Below are positions 54,097-61,814 of a stretch of DNA of 64,000 bases, piece after piece. A program made the position numbers and the translations under genes. The DNA is taken from contig OY762959.1 in the NCBI GenBank assembly GCA_963667205.1, positions 1,798,001-1,862,000 of the forward strand, in the 5' to 3' direction. Within the stretch, counting starts at the first letter, position 1, and every line of letters starts with the position of its first letter. This DNA comes from CF-162 sp963667205. GTDB taxonomy: Bacteria > Chloroflexota > Dehalococcoidia > SM23-28-2 > RBG-16-64-32. Below the pieces are notes generated by a model, which was not told the origin of the DNA, did not search any database, and worked only from the letters and a program-made list of their open reading frames with translations.

Positions 54097-54918
54097 GTGA
54101 CGAAGAAGGTGCTCGTCATCGTCGCCCACGCCGACGATATGGAGTTCATGGCCGGCGGCACGATCGCGAAGATGGCGGCGCTGGGCTACGAGATCCGCGA
54201 GGTCATCGCGACCAACAACGAGCGTGGCACCCTGGACCCCGCCTGGGACGAGCGTTTCACAGCGGAGACCCGCCGCGAGGAAGCCCGCAGGGGCGCCCGC
54301 GCCCTGGGCGTCGATCCCGGTGTCGAGTTCCTCGGCTATGAAGACGGCCGCCTCAGCGAGACGCCGCTCAACGATCTGCGCGAGCGCTGCATGCGGGCGA
54401 TTCGCCGGCTGCGCCCCGATGTGCTGTTCACGTGGGACCCGTTCGCTCCGTACGAGGAGCACGGTGACCACCGCAGCATCGCCCTCGCCGCCACGGAAGC
54501 GGCCAGCTTCTCGCACTTCCCGCGCTATCATCCGGAGCATGCCGGAGACGGCCTCGATCCGCACTACGTGGGCGAGCGCTACTTCTTCGCCAAGTCGCCG
54601 CGGGACGTGAACAAGACCGTCGACATCAGCGACCAGATCGACCGCAAGATCGACGCTCTCTGCGAGCACGTTTGCCAGATGGAGATGACGGTGATGGAGG
54701 CGCAGGTTGCTGTCGCTGCTTCCGGTCTCGACGTGCCGCTCGTTCGGGACGCCGAGCGGGGCGATTACCGGCCGCTCATCGAGCCGCAGATCAAGGCCTG
54801 GGCGGGGTCAGTCGGCAAGCGTGCCGGATTTGCTTACGGCGAGGAGTTCCGCCGCCAACGGTTCGGCGGCATCGAGCGCTGGTTGCCCGCTGGCGAGGGG
54901 TTGCCGGAAGATGTTTAG
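54097..54918 (+). CDS. PIG-L family deacetylase (second)
   Basis: This 273-residue zinc deacetylase has VIVAHADDMEFMAGG near the N-terminus, with Ala where most PIG-L proteins have Pro, EEHGDHRSIALAATEAAS for the histidine ligand and YYF-type segment ERYFFAKSPRDVNKTVDIS. GTG 54097 follows a GGAG site; another in-frame GTG at 54085 is possible. It follows the ceramidase-like gene without a gap, so they probably act on related amide substrates. Confidence 0.87.
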   Translation: MTKKVLVIVAHADDMEFMAGGTIAKMAALGYEIREVIATNNERGTLDPAWDERFTAETRREEARRGARALGVDPGVEFLGYEDGRLSETPLNDLRERCMRAIRRLRPDVLFTWDPFAPYEEHGDHRSIALAATEAASFSHFPRYHPEHAGDGLDPHYVGERYFFAKSPRDVNKTVDISDQIDRKIDALCEHVCQMEMTVMEAQVAVAASGLDVPLVRDAERGDYRPLIEPQIKAWAGSVGKRAGFAYGEEFRRQRFGGIERWLPAGEGLPEDV

Positions 54919-55470
54919 CCGGATCGCGGTGCAAACAGGCGCACGCGCGAGACGTTGACGACGACGACAGGCTCAAACCACGTCGCCTCCGTACGCGCGA
55001 CGGCGCGGATCGAGACGACGGTCATCGGGATGAAGTGGCGGCCGCTGAGCAGGTGGCCGCCGGTCGGGTCGATCTCAGGGAGCAGATAGACGTTACCGGT
55101 GGCCTCGAACCCGGGCAGGGTTATCGTGGCCGGCACGGGCACTTTCTCAACCATGTCGTACGGATCCGGGGGATGTCGACGTTGGGGCGCGGGACGGCGA
55201 ACAGGATCGCCTCGCGGTGAACCTGAACGGTCTTGAAACGGCGTGGCTCGTCACCTTCAACTAACGGATCATCCAGCAACCATCGCGAAGTGTGACGAAC
55301 GACTCGTCGGAGATGTTCAGGATGTCGACCAGCCGCGGAGGCCCGCTGTTGCTGAGCAGCTCGCCGGTCACGCGGTAGCTGTCTATCACGAGATCCACAG
55401 TCATGTCGCTTCTGGCGGGCGCGGTTGCGACGGTCTCCTCGATGTCGCTGGAGGTTAGCTGATCGGTCAC
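54915..55470 (-). pseudogene. Unknown protein with two frameshifts
   Basis: Three open pieces fit one protein. The first starts with GTG 55470 (DQLTSSDIEETVATAP) and contains RLVDILNISDESFVTLRDG, stopping at 55261. From about 55270 a second frame reads DPLVEGDEPRRFKTVQVHRE. From 55157 a third reads DMVEKVPVPATITLPGFEAT and ends at 54915. Each junction needs one missing base. The joined protein would be about 185 residues with a beta-rich pattern and no known family. Its start overlaps the HD-GYP gene stop by four bases, so it belongs to the c-di-GMP operon. Confidence 0.6.
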
Positions 55471-56327
55471 GGACGTTCCCCCGCGACTGCGACCGTTCGC
55501 GGATCAGCGATTTCGACGAAGCCGGCGGAACCCTGGCGTTCGCCGAACAGCCCCATCTCCTCGGCGCGCACAAAGGCACGCACGACGTCGGGGTCGAACT
55601 GCGTGAGCGAGTTTCTGAGTATCTCGCGCAGAGCCATCTCGTGCAACATCTTCTTGCGATGCGGACGATCGTTGGTCATCGCGATGTAGGCGTCGGCCAC
55701 GGCGTAGATCCGCGCGCCCAACGGAATCTCCTCGCCCTTGAGGGCGTTCGGGTAGCCCTGGCCGTCGAACCGCTCGTGGTGTGCGAGCACGACCCCGGCG
55801 GCGTCGCCGAAGTTGAGGATCTCGGTCAGGATCGTCGATCCGAGCTGCGGGTGGCGGCGCATTTCTGACCACTCCTGCTCGCTCAGCTCACCTTCCTTGA
55901 CCAGGATCTCCTCAGCGATCTCCATCTTGCCGATGTCCGCGAGAACGGCGGCGCGCTGGATGAGCTGCGTCTCCTCGCGGCGCACTCCCATCTGCTGGGC
56001 GAGGACGAACGTCAGGTCGCTTACCTGCCTCGCGTGGCCGGCCGACATGTCGTCTCGCAGCCCCATCGCAGACGTCAGGGCGCCGACGATCGAGCTGTAC
56101 TTCTGGTGCACACCGTCGACCCTGCCCTCCACCCGCGCCCTTTCGAGGCGCAGAGAGCGCAGCGTCAGCGCGAGCATTGCGGCAAGGGCGGCACAGCCAA
56201 CGATTGTGGCGGCAAGCCCACTGACCATGATGGTGGCCGCTGCCAGTATCAGGCCGAAAAGCGTCAGCCCGACTACGGTCGCAATCGTGGCGCGCGCCCC
56301 TGAAGTTCGGCTTCTAGCTTCCCGCAT
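55467..56327 (-). CDS. HD-GYP domain protein with altered HD motif
   Basis: This 286-residue protein has two N-terminal hydrophobic segments (GLTLFGLILAAATIMVSG, IVGCAALAAMLALTL) and a cytoplasmic HD-GYP domain. GHARQVSDLT, RHPQLGSTIL and LAHHERFDGQGYPN are intact. The HD dyad that normally reads LLHDIGK here reads VLADIGK, so the metal-ligand histidine is alanine; a later aspartate of the DAF-DAM segment is isoleucine. c-di-GMP phosphodiesterase activity is doubtful. It is 11 bases downstream of the GGDEF gene, under the riboswitch. Confidence 0.88.
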   Translation of the reverse strand: MREARSRTSGARATIATVVGLTLFGLILAAATIMVSGLAATIVGCAALAAMLALTLRSLRLERARVEGRVDGVHQKYSSIVGALTSAMGLRDDMSAGHARQVSDLTFVLAQQMGVRREETQLIQRAAVLADIGKMEIAEEILVKEGELSEQEWSEMRRHPQLGSTILTEILNFGDAAGVVLAHHERFDGQGYPNALKGEEIPLGARIYAVADAYIAMTNDRPHRKKMLHEMALREILRNSLTQFDPDVVRAFVRAEEMGLFGERQGSAGFVEIADPRTVAVAGERP

Positions 56328-56338
56328 ATCGGAGCCCC

Positions 56339-57205
56339 CTAAAGGTTCTCGTATCCGTCCTCAGGCGCCGAGTCGATGCTCTGAGACGTAACTGGTTGCG
56401 TTATTGCGTCGCCGCTCTTGGCGAGCCTGCGCGAGACTTTGTTGGCGTACATGTCCGCGTCCGCCCACTGGATCAGCTCTTCGACTTCATCGCCGCCCCA
56501 CGGATAGCCGGCCAGGCCGACGGAGACGGTAACCACGACCGACTTGTCGCCGTTCTGGTACATCGGCGTCCGCTCCAGGTCTTCCCAGAGGCGCCGCGCC
56601 AGGGCAAAGGCGCCCCGCTTGTCAGTCTCCGGCATCACGACTCCGAACTCGTCGCCGCCCAGGCGGGCCGCCACGTCGTGCGTGCGCGTGTGCCGGCCTA
56701 TCGCTTTGCCGAGGTTGGCCAGGACCTCGTCGCCGATGCCGTGGCCGTACTCGTCGTTGATCGCCTTCAGCCCGTCGACGTCCATCATCAGGATCGCCAG
56801 CGGTTGCCGGGAAAGGCGCGCCTTCTCGACCTCTATCTTGAGGACTTCGTAGAACTGCCGGCGGTTGAAGAGACCTGTTAGCTCGTCCCGGTAGACGAGG
56901 TCCTGGAGATCAGTCAACTGCATTGCCAGCCTCGCCCGGAAGCGCTCGTAGGCCGAGAGTTGCATCCGCCGGATTACCACGCTGCAGAAGAGGGCGTATG
57001 CGAAGGGGACGCCGGCCGCTGCCGAGTAGACGGCGAAGTGCCACCACTGTGCGCCTACCTTCACCGACAGCGCGAGTAGCGCCCCGACCGCTACGATCGT
57101 CACCGCCACTCCGCCGGCCCAGGCTAAGCGGCTGATGCTGGCTTCTTCGCGCATGAGATCGCGCTCCGAAGCCGCCAGCGTCGTTCTGTTTGACATACGA
57201 CTCAT
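56339..57205 (-). CDS. Diguanylate cyclase (GGDEF) with two membrane segments
   Basis: This 288-residue protein has two hydrophobic N-terminal segments (AWAGGVAVTIVAVGALLALS and YSAAAGVPFAYALFCSVVI) and a GGDEF domain. The active site is RLGGDEFGVV, the metal site LMMDVDGLKAINDEYGH, and an RTHD lies five residues before GGDEF. That places an intact RxxD I-site for feedback inhibition by c-di-GMP. A second methionine lies nine bases inside. It is the first gene after the c-di-GMP riboswitch. Confidence 0.92.
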   Translation of the reverse strand: MSRMSNRTTLAASERDLMREEASISRLAWAGGVAVTIVAVGALLALSVKVGAQWWHFAVYSAAAGVPFAYALFCSVVIRRMQLSAYERFRARLAMQLTDLQDLVYRDELTGLFNRRQFYEVLKIEVEKARLSRQPLAILMMDVDGLKAINDEYGHGIGDEVLANLGKAIGRHTRTHDVAARLGGDEFGVVMPETDKRGAFALARRLWEDLERTPMYQNGDKSVVVTVSVGLAGYPWGGDEVEELIQWADADMYANKVSRRLAKSGDAITQPVTSQSIDSAPEDGYENL

Positions 57206-57268
57206 CCCATCGGATCTCCATACTCTTCGTCTGGTCTGCCGAAACAGCCACTTGGGCCTCCACTTTCT

Positions 57269-57295
57269 TCGCCTGTCACACCGGCGGCCAGGCGA
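57269..57295 (-). promoter_or_regulatory. Alternative (anti-P1) hairpin of the c-di-GMP riboswitch
   Basis: In the minus-strand RNA the 3' half of the aptamer's P1 (UCGCCUG, 57295-57289) can also pair with a second CAGGCGA copy at 57275-57269, downstream of the aptamer. This helix and P1 exclude each other. It is a plausible switching element. Confidence 0.6.
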
Positions 57296-57364
57296 CCGTA
57301 TCCGCTCTCGGCGGACTTAGGCCCGTAGCTTTGCGCCCCGCCCTTTCGGTGCGGTTCGCCTGTT
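57287..57364 (-). promoter_or_regulatory. c-di-GMP-I riboswitch (GEMM-I)
   Basis: The minus strand reads ACAGGCGAACC, CGAAAGGGCGGGGCGCAAAG, CTACGGGCCTAAGTCC and then a hairpin with GCGGATACGG, ending in TCGCCTG. These match the GEMM-I core (CAAACC, GNAA tetraloop, GGGACGCAAAGCC, CGGGCCUAA). The P1 stem ACAGGCGA/UCGCCUG closes it. It lies about 80 bases before the GGDEF gene and should respond to c-di-GMP. Confidence 0.92.
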
Positions 57365-57470
57365 CGGTAGCTATGTGCCGCGCAGGCCGCGTCACACAAC
57401 ATCTAAGACGACGCCCTGGCTTGGCAGTTACTGTCCTTGGTTGCGCATTAGTGCGCCGTTCCCGTTGGTG

Positions 57471-57486
57471 CGGGCAATCTTGCCCG
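57471..57486. repeat. Inverted repeat downstream of the cation efflux gene
   Basis: CGGGCAA-TC-TTGCCCG is a perfect 7-bp stem with a two-base loop, six bases after the end of the efflux gene. It may act as a terminator, but lacks a U-tract. Confidence 0.4.
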
Positions 57487-57491
57487 AACAT

Positions 57492-58439
57492 TCACGCTAG
57501 CGGCGTGCGTTCCTGCCCCTCATCGGGCTCAGGGTGGATCACCACCTCAGCGCCGGGCAGGCGTCCCTGGATGTCGGCCTCGATGTGGTCGGAAGCGTCG
57601 TGGACGTCAACCACCGTACGGCCGGTCTCGAAGATCAGGTGCATGTCGATGTGGCGGGTCGCGCCGGAGCGCCGCGTGCGCAGACGGTGGAACCCCAGCA
57701 CCTCGCTGTTGTGAGCCCGGAGCACTTCCTCGATCGCGGCCAGCTCCGCTTCGGGAAGCGACCGGTCCATGATGTCCTCCAGCGCCGTCCGCACCAGCCC
57801 CACCGCCGTCCACGCCATGTATGCGGCAAGGAGCAGCGCTGTGATCGGGTCGAACAGGCGCTCGTTGGTGATGCCGACGAGCGCCAGGCCGAGGATGATT
57901 GCGCCGGCCTGCACGACGTTCGTCTGCAGGTGCGTAAATTCCGCCGACAGCGCCATCGAGCCGGAGCGGCGCGCCTCACGCCGCATCAGCGCGGCCATTA
58001 GGATGTTCGCCACCGCCGCGATGACCATCGCCACGAGCCCGATGCCGACATCGATCTCCGGCGAACCCTCGATCAGCCTTCGCGTGGCCTGGAACGTGAT
58101 CAGCCCGCCGCCGAGGCCGACCACAGTCGCCGCCACCGACGCCGATACCGCCTCGATCTTACCGTGTCCGTAAGGGTGGTCCTCGTCCGCGGGCTGCGCG
58201 GCGATACGCAGGCTAACGAGCGCCGCCGCGCCGCCCGCCAGATCGGTCCCGCTGTCCACGGCGTCGGAGAGCACGGCGACGCTGTCGCTGATGATGCCGA
58301 CGACGAGCTTGAGCGCCAGCAGGCAGACGGTGACGAAGAGGGATGCGGCGGCGATCCGCCGCGAAGTCAGGGCAACGGCTGAGTGGGCTTCGGCGTGTGT
58401 GTGACCGCCGGGGCTAGCGGGACTTCCGAGAGATGGCAT
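57492..58439 (-). CDS. Cation diffusion facilitator (CDF) efflux protein
   Basis: This 315-residue membrane protein has about six segments and a C-terminal cytoplasmic domain. SDSVAVLSDAVDSGTDLAGG carries the first metal-site aspartates. The second site, where CDFs usually have HxxxD, reads EFTHLQTN with asparagine. The C-terminal part has TRHIDMHLIFETG and DVHDASDHIEADI. It probably exports divalent metals, but selectivity is unclear. The start overlaps the transketolase gene end by 26 bases. Confidence 0.88.
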   Translation of the reverse strand: MPSLGSPASPGGHTHAEAHSAVALTSRRIAAASLFVTVCLLALKLVVGIISDSVAVLSDAVDSGTDLAGGAAALVSLRIAAQPADEDHPYGHGKIEAVSASVAATVVGLGGGLITFQATRRLIEGSPEIDVGIGLVAMVIAAVANILMAALMRREARRSGSMALSAEFTHLQTNVVQAGAIILGLALVGITNERLFDPITALLLAAYMAWTAVGLVRTALEDIMDRSLPEAELAAIEEVLRAHNSEVLGFHRLRTRRSGATRHIDMHLIFETGRTVVDVHDASDHIEADIQGRLPGAEVVIHPEPDEGQERTPLA

Positions 58440-59364
58440 TGCCGGCGGCCCGGGCTATCGCTTCCGGCGTCAGGTCGAAGTGCTCCAGCAACTGCTTCCA
58501 CGTGCCGCTCGTGCCGTATCCTTCCATGCCGATGAATTCGACCGGCGTCGGCTGCTCGGCGGCGAGTGCCTGCGAGACGAGCCCACCGAGGCCGCCCTGG
58601 ATGAAGTGGTCTTCCGCGGTGACGATCGCACCCGTGTCGCGGGCCGCCGCCAGTAGCGCCTCGCGGTCGAACGGGCGCAGCGATGAGGCGTTAAGGACAC
58701 GCGCCTCCACGCCCTGGCCGGCGAGCGTCTCCGCCGCGTCCAGGGCGGATTTCACGAGCTCACCGCAGGCGATCAGCGTTACGTTCTTGCCGTCTCGCAT
58801 CAGCGGCCACTTGCCCAGCTCGAAGCGATGCGCATCGTCGAAGAGGATCCGCGTCTTTGGGCGCATCGAGCGGATGTAGAACGGGCCGTCCGTGCGCGCG
58901 GCGGCTTCGATCATCTGCTCGCACTCCACCGCGTCCGCCGGGAAGAGGACGTTGAACGTTGGCATCGAGAGCATCAGCGTCAGGTCCTCCAGCGCCTCGG
59001 CCGAGGCGCCGTCTTCGCCCGTCACGACGCCGGCGTGGCTGGCGAAGAGCTTGACGTTGGTGCGCGGCTGCGCGACCGCCATCCGCAGCTGGTCGAAGCA
59101 GTGGCCGGGCGCGAATACGGCGAAGCTGGAGCAGAACGCGATCTTCCCGCACGAGGCCAGGCCGGCCGCTACGCCGATCATGTTCTGCTCGGCGACGCCC
59201 ATCGGGAAGAAGCGATCGGGGAACTCGCGCCCGAACTTGACGGCCGACGTCGAGTAGCCCAGGTCGGCATCCACGCAGACGACGTCGAGGCCCTCGCGAG
59301 CTAGTTTCGCCAGCGTCGGGCCCAGGACTTCGCGCGTCGCCTTGTCGGCTGCTGCCTGCACCAT
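58414..59364 (-). CDS. Transketolase C-terminal subunit
   Basis: This 316-residue protein is the pyrimidine-binding and C-terminal half of a split transketolase. It has GVAEQNMIGVAAGLASCGK (the catalytic glutamate in EQ), FASHAGVVTGEDGASAEALE, RPFDREALL and a TAEDHFIQGGLG loop. It follows the N-terminal subunit gene by three bases. The two together would form a complete thiamine-diphosphate enzyme. Confidence 0.93.
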   Translation of the reverse strand: MVQAAADKATREVLGPTLAKLAREGLDVVCVDADLGYSTSAVKFGREFPDRFFPMGVAEQNMIGVAAGLASCGKIAFCSSFAVFAPGHCFDQLRMAVAQPRTNVKLFASHAGVVTGEDGASAEALEDLTLMLSMPTFNVLFPADAVECEQMIEAAARTDGPFYIRSMRPKTRILFDDAHRFELGKWPLMRDGKNVTLIACGELVKSALDAAETLAGQGVEARVLNASSLRPFDREALLAAARDTGAIVTAEDHFIQGGLGGLVSQALAAEQPTPVEFIGMEGYGTSGTWKQLLEHFDLTPEAIARAAGNAISRKSR

Positions 59365-59367
59365 GCG

Positions 59368-60279
59368 TTACTCCTCGAACCCCAGCTCCTGAAGGGCCTG
59401 CGCCAGCTGCTCATCGCTCGGCGCTTTGCCGTGGAAGTCAGGGTTGTTCTCCATGAAGCTGACGCCCCTGCCCTTCGTCGTTTCGCAGATGATCGCCGTC
59501 GGCCGTTCGTCGTCCTCTCGGGCGGCCTGAAGCGCGGCGGAGATCGCCTCGATGTCGTGGCCCTTGACGAGCTGCGTCTCCCAGCCGAAGGCGCGCCACT
59601 TATCCGCGAACGGCTCCAGGTTCATGATGTTTGCCGTGTGGTTGTCCTCCATCACCCAGCCGCCGGGGCGGTCGGGAGAGTTGCCGTCGTCGTCGTAGCG
59701 CTGGTAGTCGGAATAGCCGTCGTTCTGGATGTGGTTGCGGTCGATGATCGCCGTCAAGTTGGTGGCGTTGTGGTGGCCTGCCGCCATCGCCGCTTCCCAC
59801 GTTTGGCCCTCCTGGCTGTCGCCGTCGGAAAGCAGGCAGTACGTATGGTAGTCGCGCCCGTCCAGCCGCGCCGCCAGTGCGACGCCCAGCCCAAACGACA
59901 AACCCATGCCCAGTGCGCCCGCCGTCATCTCCACTCCTGGGGGCTTGCCCATGATCGTATGGCCTTGCAGCTTCGTGCCAAGCTGGCGGAACGTCAGCAG
60001 GTCATCCGGGTCGATGTAGCCGGCCTCGGCGAGCGTTCCGTAGAGCAGCGGCGTGGCGTGGCCCTTGCTCATCACGAAGCGGTCGCGGTCCGGCCAGGAT
60101 GGGTTCTTGGGGTCGTGGCGCATCACGCGGAAGTAGAGCGTCGTCAGGATCTCCACGCTGGAGAGGGAACCGCCGGGATGCCCTGACTTCGCCGCGTGCG
60201 TCATGCGCACGATGTGGCGGCGGACTCTGCGGGCGACCTCCTGGAGCTCTTCTGTGGATGCCGATGGGGCTTGTGCCAC
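59368..60279 (-). CDS. Transketolase N-terminal subunit
   Basis: This 303-residue protein is the diphosphate-binding half. It has SGHPGGSLSSVEILTTLYF, MSKGHATPLLYGTL, the thiamine-diphosphate motif LSDGDSQEGQTWEA with IDRNHIQNDGY, and the ICETTKGRGVSFMENN segment. GTG 60279 after AAGGAGG is chosen because the frame is open beyond it. Thiamine synthesis genes are in the same window. Confidence 0.93.
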   Translation of the reverse strand: MAQAPSASTEELQEVARRVRRHIVRMTHAAKSGHPGGSLSSVEILTTLYFRVMRHDPKNPSWPDRDRFVMSKGHATPLLYGTLAEAGYIDPDDLLTFRQLGTKLQGHTIMGKPPGVEMTAGALGMGLSFGLGVALAARLDGRDYHTYCLLSDGDSQEGQTWEAAMAAGHHNATNLTAIIDRNHIQNDGYSDYQRYDDDGNSPDRPGGWVMEDNHTANIMNLEPFADKWRAFGWETQLVKGHDIEAISAALQAAREDDERPTAIICETTKGRGVSFMENNPDFHGKAPSDEQLAQALQELGFEE

Positions 60280-60396
60280 GCTGGCCGTCCCTCCTTCTCG
60301 CACGATTATACGTGGCGTGCAGCCACTCGCAACGTTCCCCGGATTGCGTCCGCAGATCTCGCTCCGCTGCGTGCTATCATCCGCTACGAGTAACGC

Positions 60397-61227
60397 GTGA
60401 TCATCGACTTCCACACGCATATCTTCGGCCCCGACGTACGCGACCGGCGGGACGACTATGCCCGCCGCGATCCCACGTTCGCCGAGATGTACGCCGACCC
60501 GCAGGCCAAGATCACGACAGCCGACGATCTGCTCGCCGCCATGGACGCCGCCGGCGTCGACGTCTGCGTCGCCCGAGGCTTCGCCTGGAGCGACGCAGAC
60601 GACATCGCCCGCCACAACGACTACCTGCTCGAGTGCGCGGCGAGGAGTGACGGCTGCATCATCGCCTTCACGACCATCAACATGGCGAGCGCCGCCGCCG
60701 AAGCGGAGATCGCCCGCTGCGCTCAGGCGGGCGCCCGCGGCCTGGGCGAGCTACGCCCGGACAACCAGGGCTGGCAGCTCGGCGGCGCCGAGGGCGAGCG
60801 CCTGGCCGCTGCCGCCGGAGAGCACGGCCTGATTCTCCTCCTGCACGTCACGGAAGATGGCGGCCATGAGTACCCGGGCAAGCGGGGCTGCTCGCCGGCG
60901 GCGTTTCGGGAGTTCGCCCGCCGCCATGCTGACCTCGCGCTCGTCGGCGCGCACCTGGGCGGCGACGCTTATCGCGGCGCTGACCCACCGGCCGCTTACG
61001 TCGACACCGCTGCCCAGCCGTTTCTCTACAAGGGTAGCGAGGCCGGGGCAGCGCTGGCCGCCGTTCCCGCGGACCGGCTGCTCTTCGGCAGCGACTACCC
61101 GCTGATCAGCCAGGAACGGGCGCTCGATGAGTTGCGAGCGGCGGTTGCCGGCGAGCGCCTTGACCGCGCCTTGCAGGGCAACGCCGAGGCGCTCCTCGGT
61201 CGCCTGTCAGGCGAGTCGCCCTCTTGA
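60397..61227 (+). CDS. Amidohydrolase-2-family protein (TIM barrel)
   Basis: This 276-residue protein starts with GTG. It has the metal-binding DFHTHIFG at the N-terminus, LLLHVTEDGGHEY, VGAHLGGDAY and LLFGSDYPLIS with the aspartate, so the amidohydrolase-2 site looks intact, unlike the one at 11.9 kb. The stop overlaps the TTG of thpR by four bases. Substrate unknown. Confidence 0.85.
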   Translation: MIIDFHTHIFGPDVRDRRDDYARRDPTFAEMYADPQAKITTADDLLAAMDAAGVDVCVARGFAWSDADDIARHNDYLLECAARSDGCIIAFTTINMASAAAEAEIARCAQAGARGLGELRPDNQGWQLGGAEGERLAAAAGEHGLILLLHVTEDGGHEYPGKRGCSPAAFREFARRHADLALVGAHLGGDAYRGADPPAAYVDTAAQPFLYKGSEAGAALAAVPADRLLFGSDYPLISQERALDELRAAVAGERLDRALQGNAEALLGRLSGESPS

Positions 61228-61811
61228 GCGAGCAGCCGGACGTCCTGCGGCTGTTCATCGCCGTCGAGCTGCCGGCGATCGTGCGCAAGCGTCTCGCTGA
61301 CGTCGCCGGTGAGCTGCGGGCGATGGGGCTGGAGCGCCTGCGCTGGGTGAAGCCGGAGAACATCCACATCACGCTCAAGTTCCTCGGCGAGGCGCCGGCT
61401 GAGCGACGGCCGGAGATCGAGGATGCCCTGCGCGCGGCCGCGGAAGGCGTCGCGCCGCACGAGCTGACGCTCGGTGCCCTCGGCAAATTCGGCGGGCGGC
61501 AGAACCCGCGCGTGCTCTGGGTGGACGTCCGGGGCGACGTCGACGTGCTCAAGGCGCTCCAGAAGCGCGTGAGCGGCAGGATCGTGCCGCTGGGCTTCCC
61601 CGCGGACGAGAGGCCGTTTGCGGCCCACCTCACGCTCGCTCGCGTGCCGCAGGAGATCGCCAAGCACGTCGCGAGGCCGCTCTCGGAGGCGATCGGCGCC
61701 GTGACGGTGCCCGATCCGCCGATTCCCGTGCGCGAGGTCGTGCTCATGCGCAGCGAACTGCGCCCGGGCGGCCCGCTCTACACGCGGCTCTCCGCCGTCG
61801 ATCTAGCGTAG
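61224..61811 (+). CDS. thpR: RNA 2',3'-cyclic phosphodiesterase ThpR
   Basis: This 195-residue 2H phosphoesterase hydrolyses 2',3'-cyclic ends. The two HxT motifs are IHITLKFLGE near residue 46 and AHLTLARVP near 134. The N-terminus (LRLFIAVELP) is typical. A TTG start overlaps the upstream stop (TTGA), and a hydrophilic N-terminus precedes the fold. Confidence 0.93.
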   Translation: MSEQPDVLRLFIAVELPAIVRKRLADVAGELRAMGLERLRWVKPENIHITLKFLGEAPAERRPEIEDALRAAAEGVAPHELTLGALGKFGGRQNPRVLWVDVRGDVDVLKALQKRVSGRIVPLGFPADERPFAAHLTLARVPQEIAKHVARPLSEAIGAVTVPDPPIPVREVVLMRSELRPGGPLYTRLSAVDLA

Positions 61812-61814
61812 AAG

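Noticed and set aside
57206..57286. Intrinsic terminator after the c-di-GMP aptamer
   Set aside because: The anti-P1 hairpin is followed by AAGAAAGTGG, not a U-tract, so control is more likely at translation or by another mechanism.
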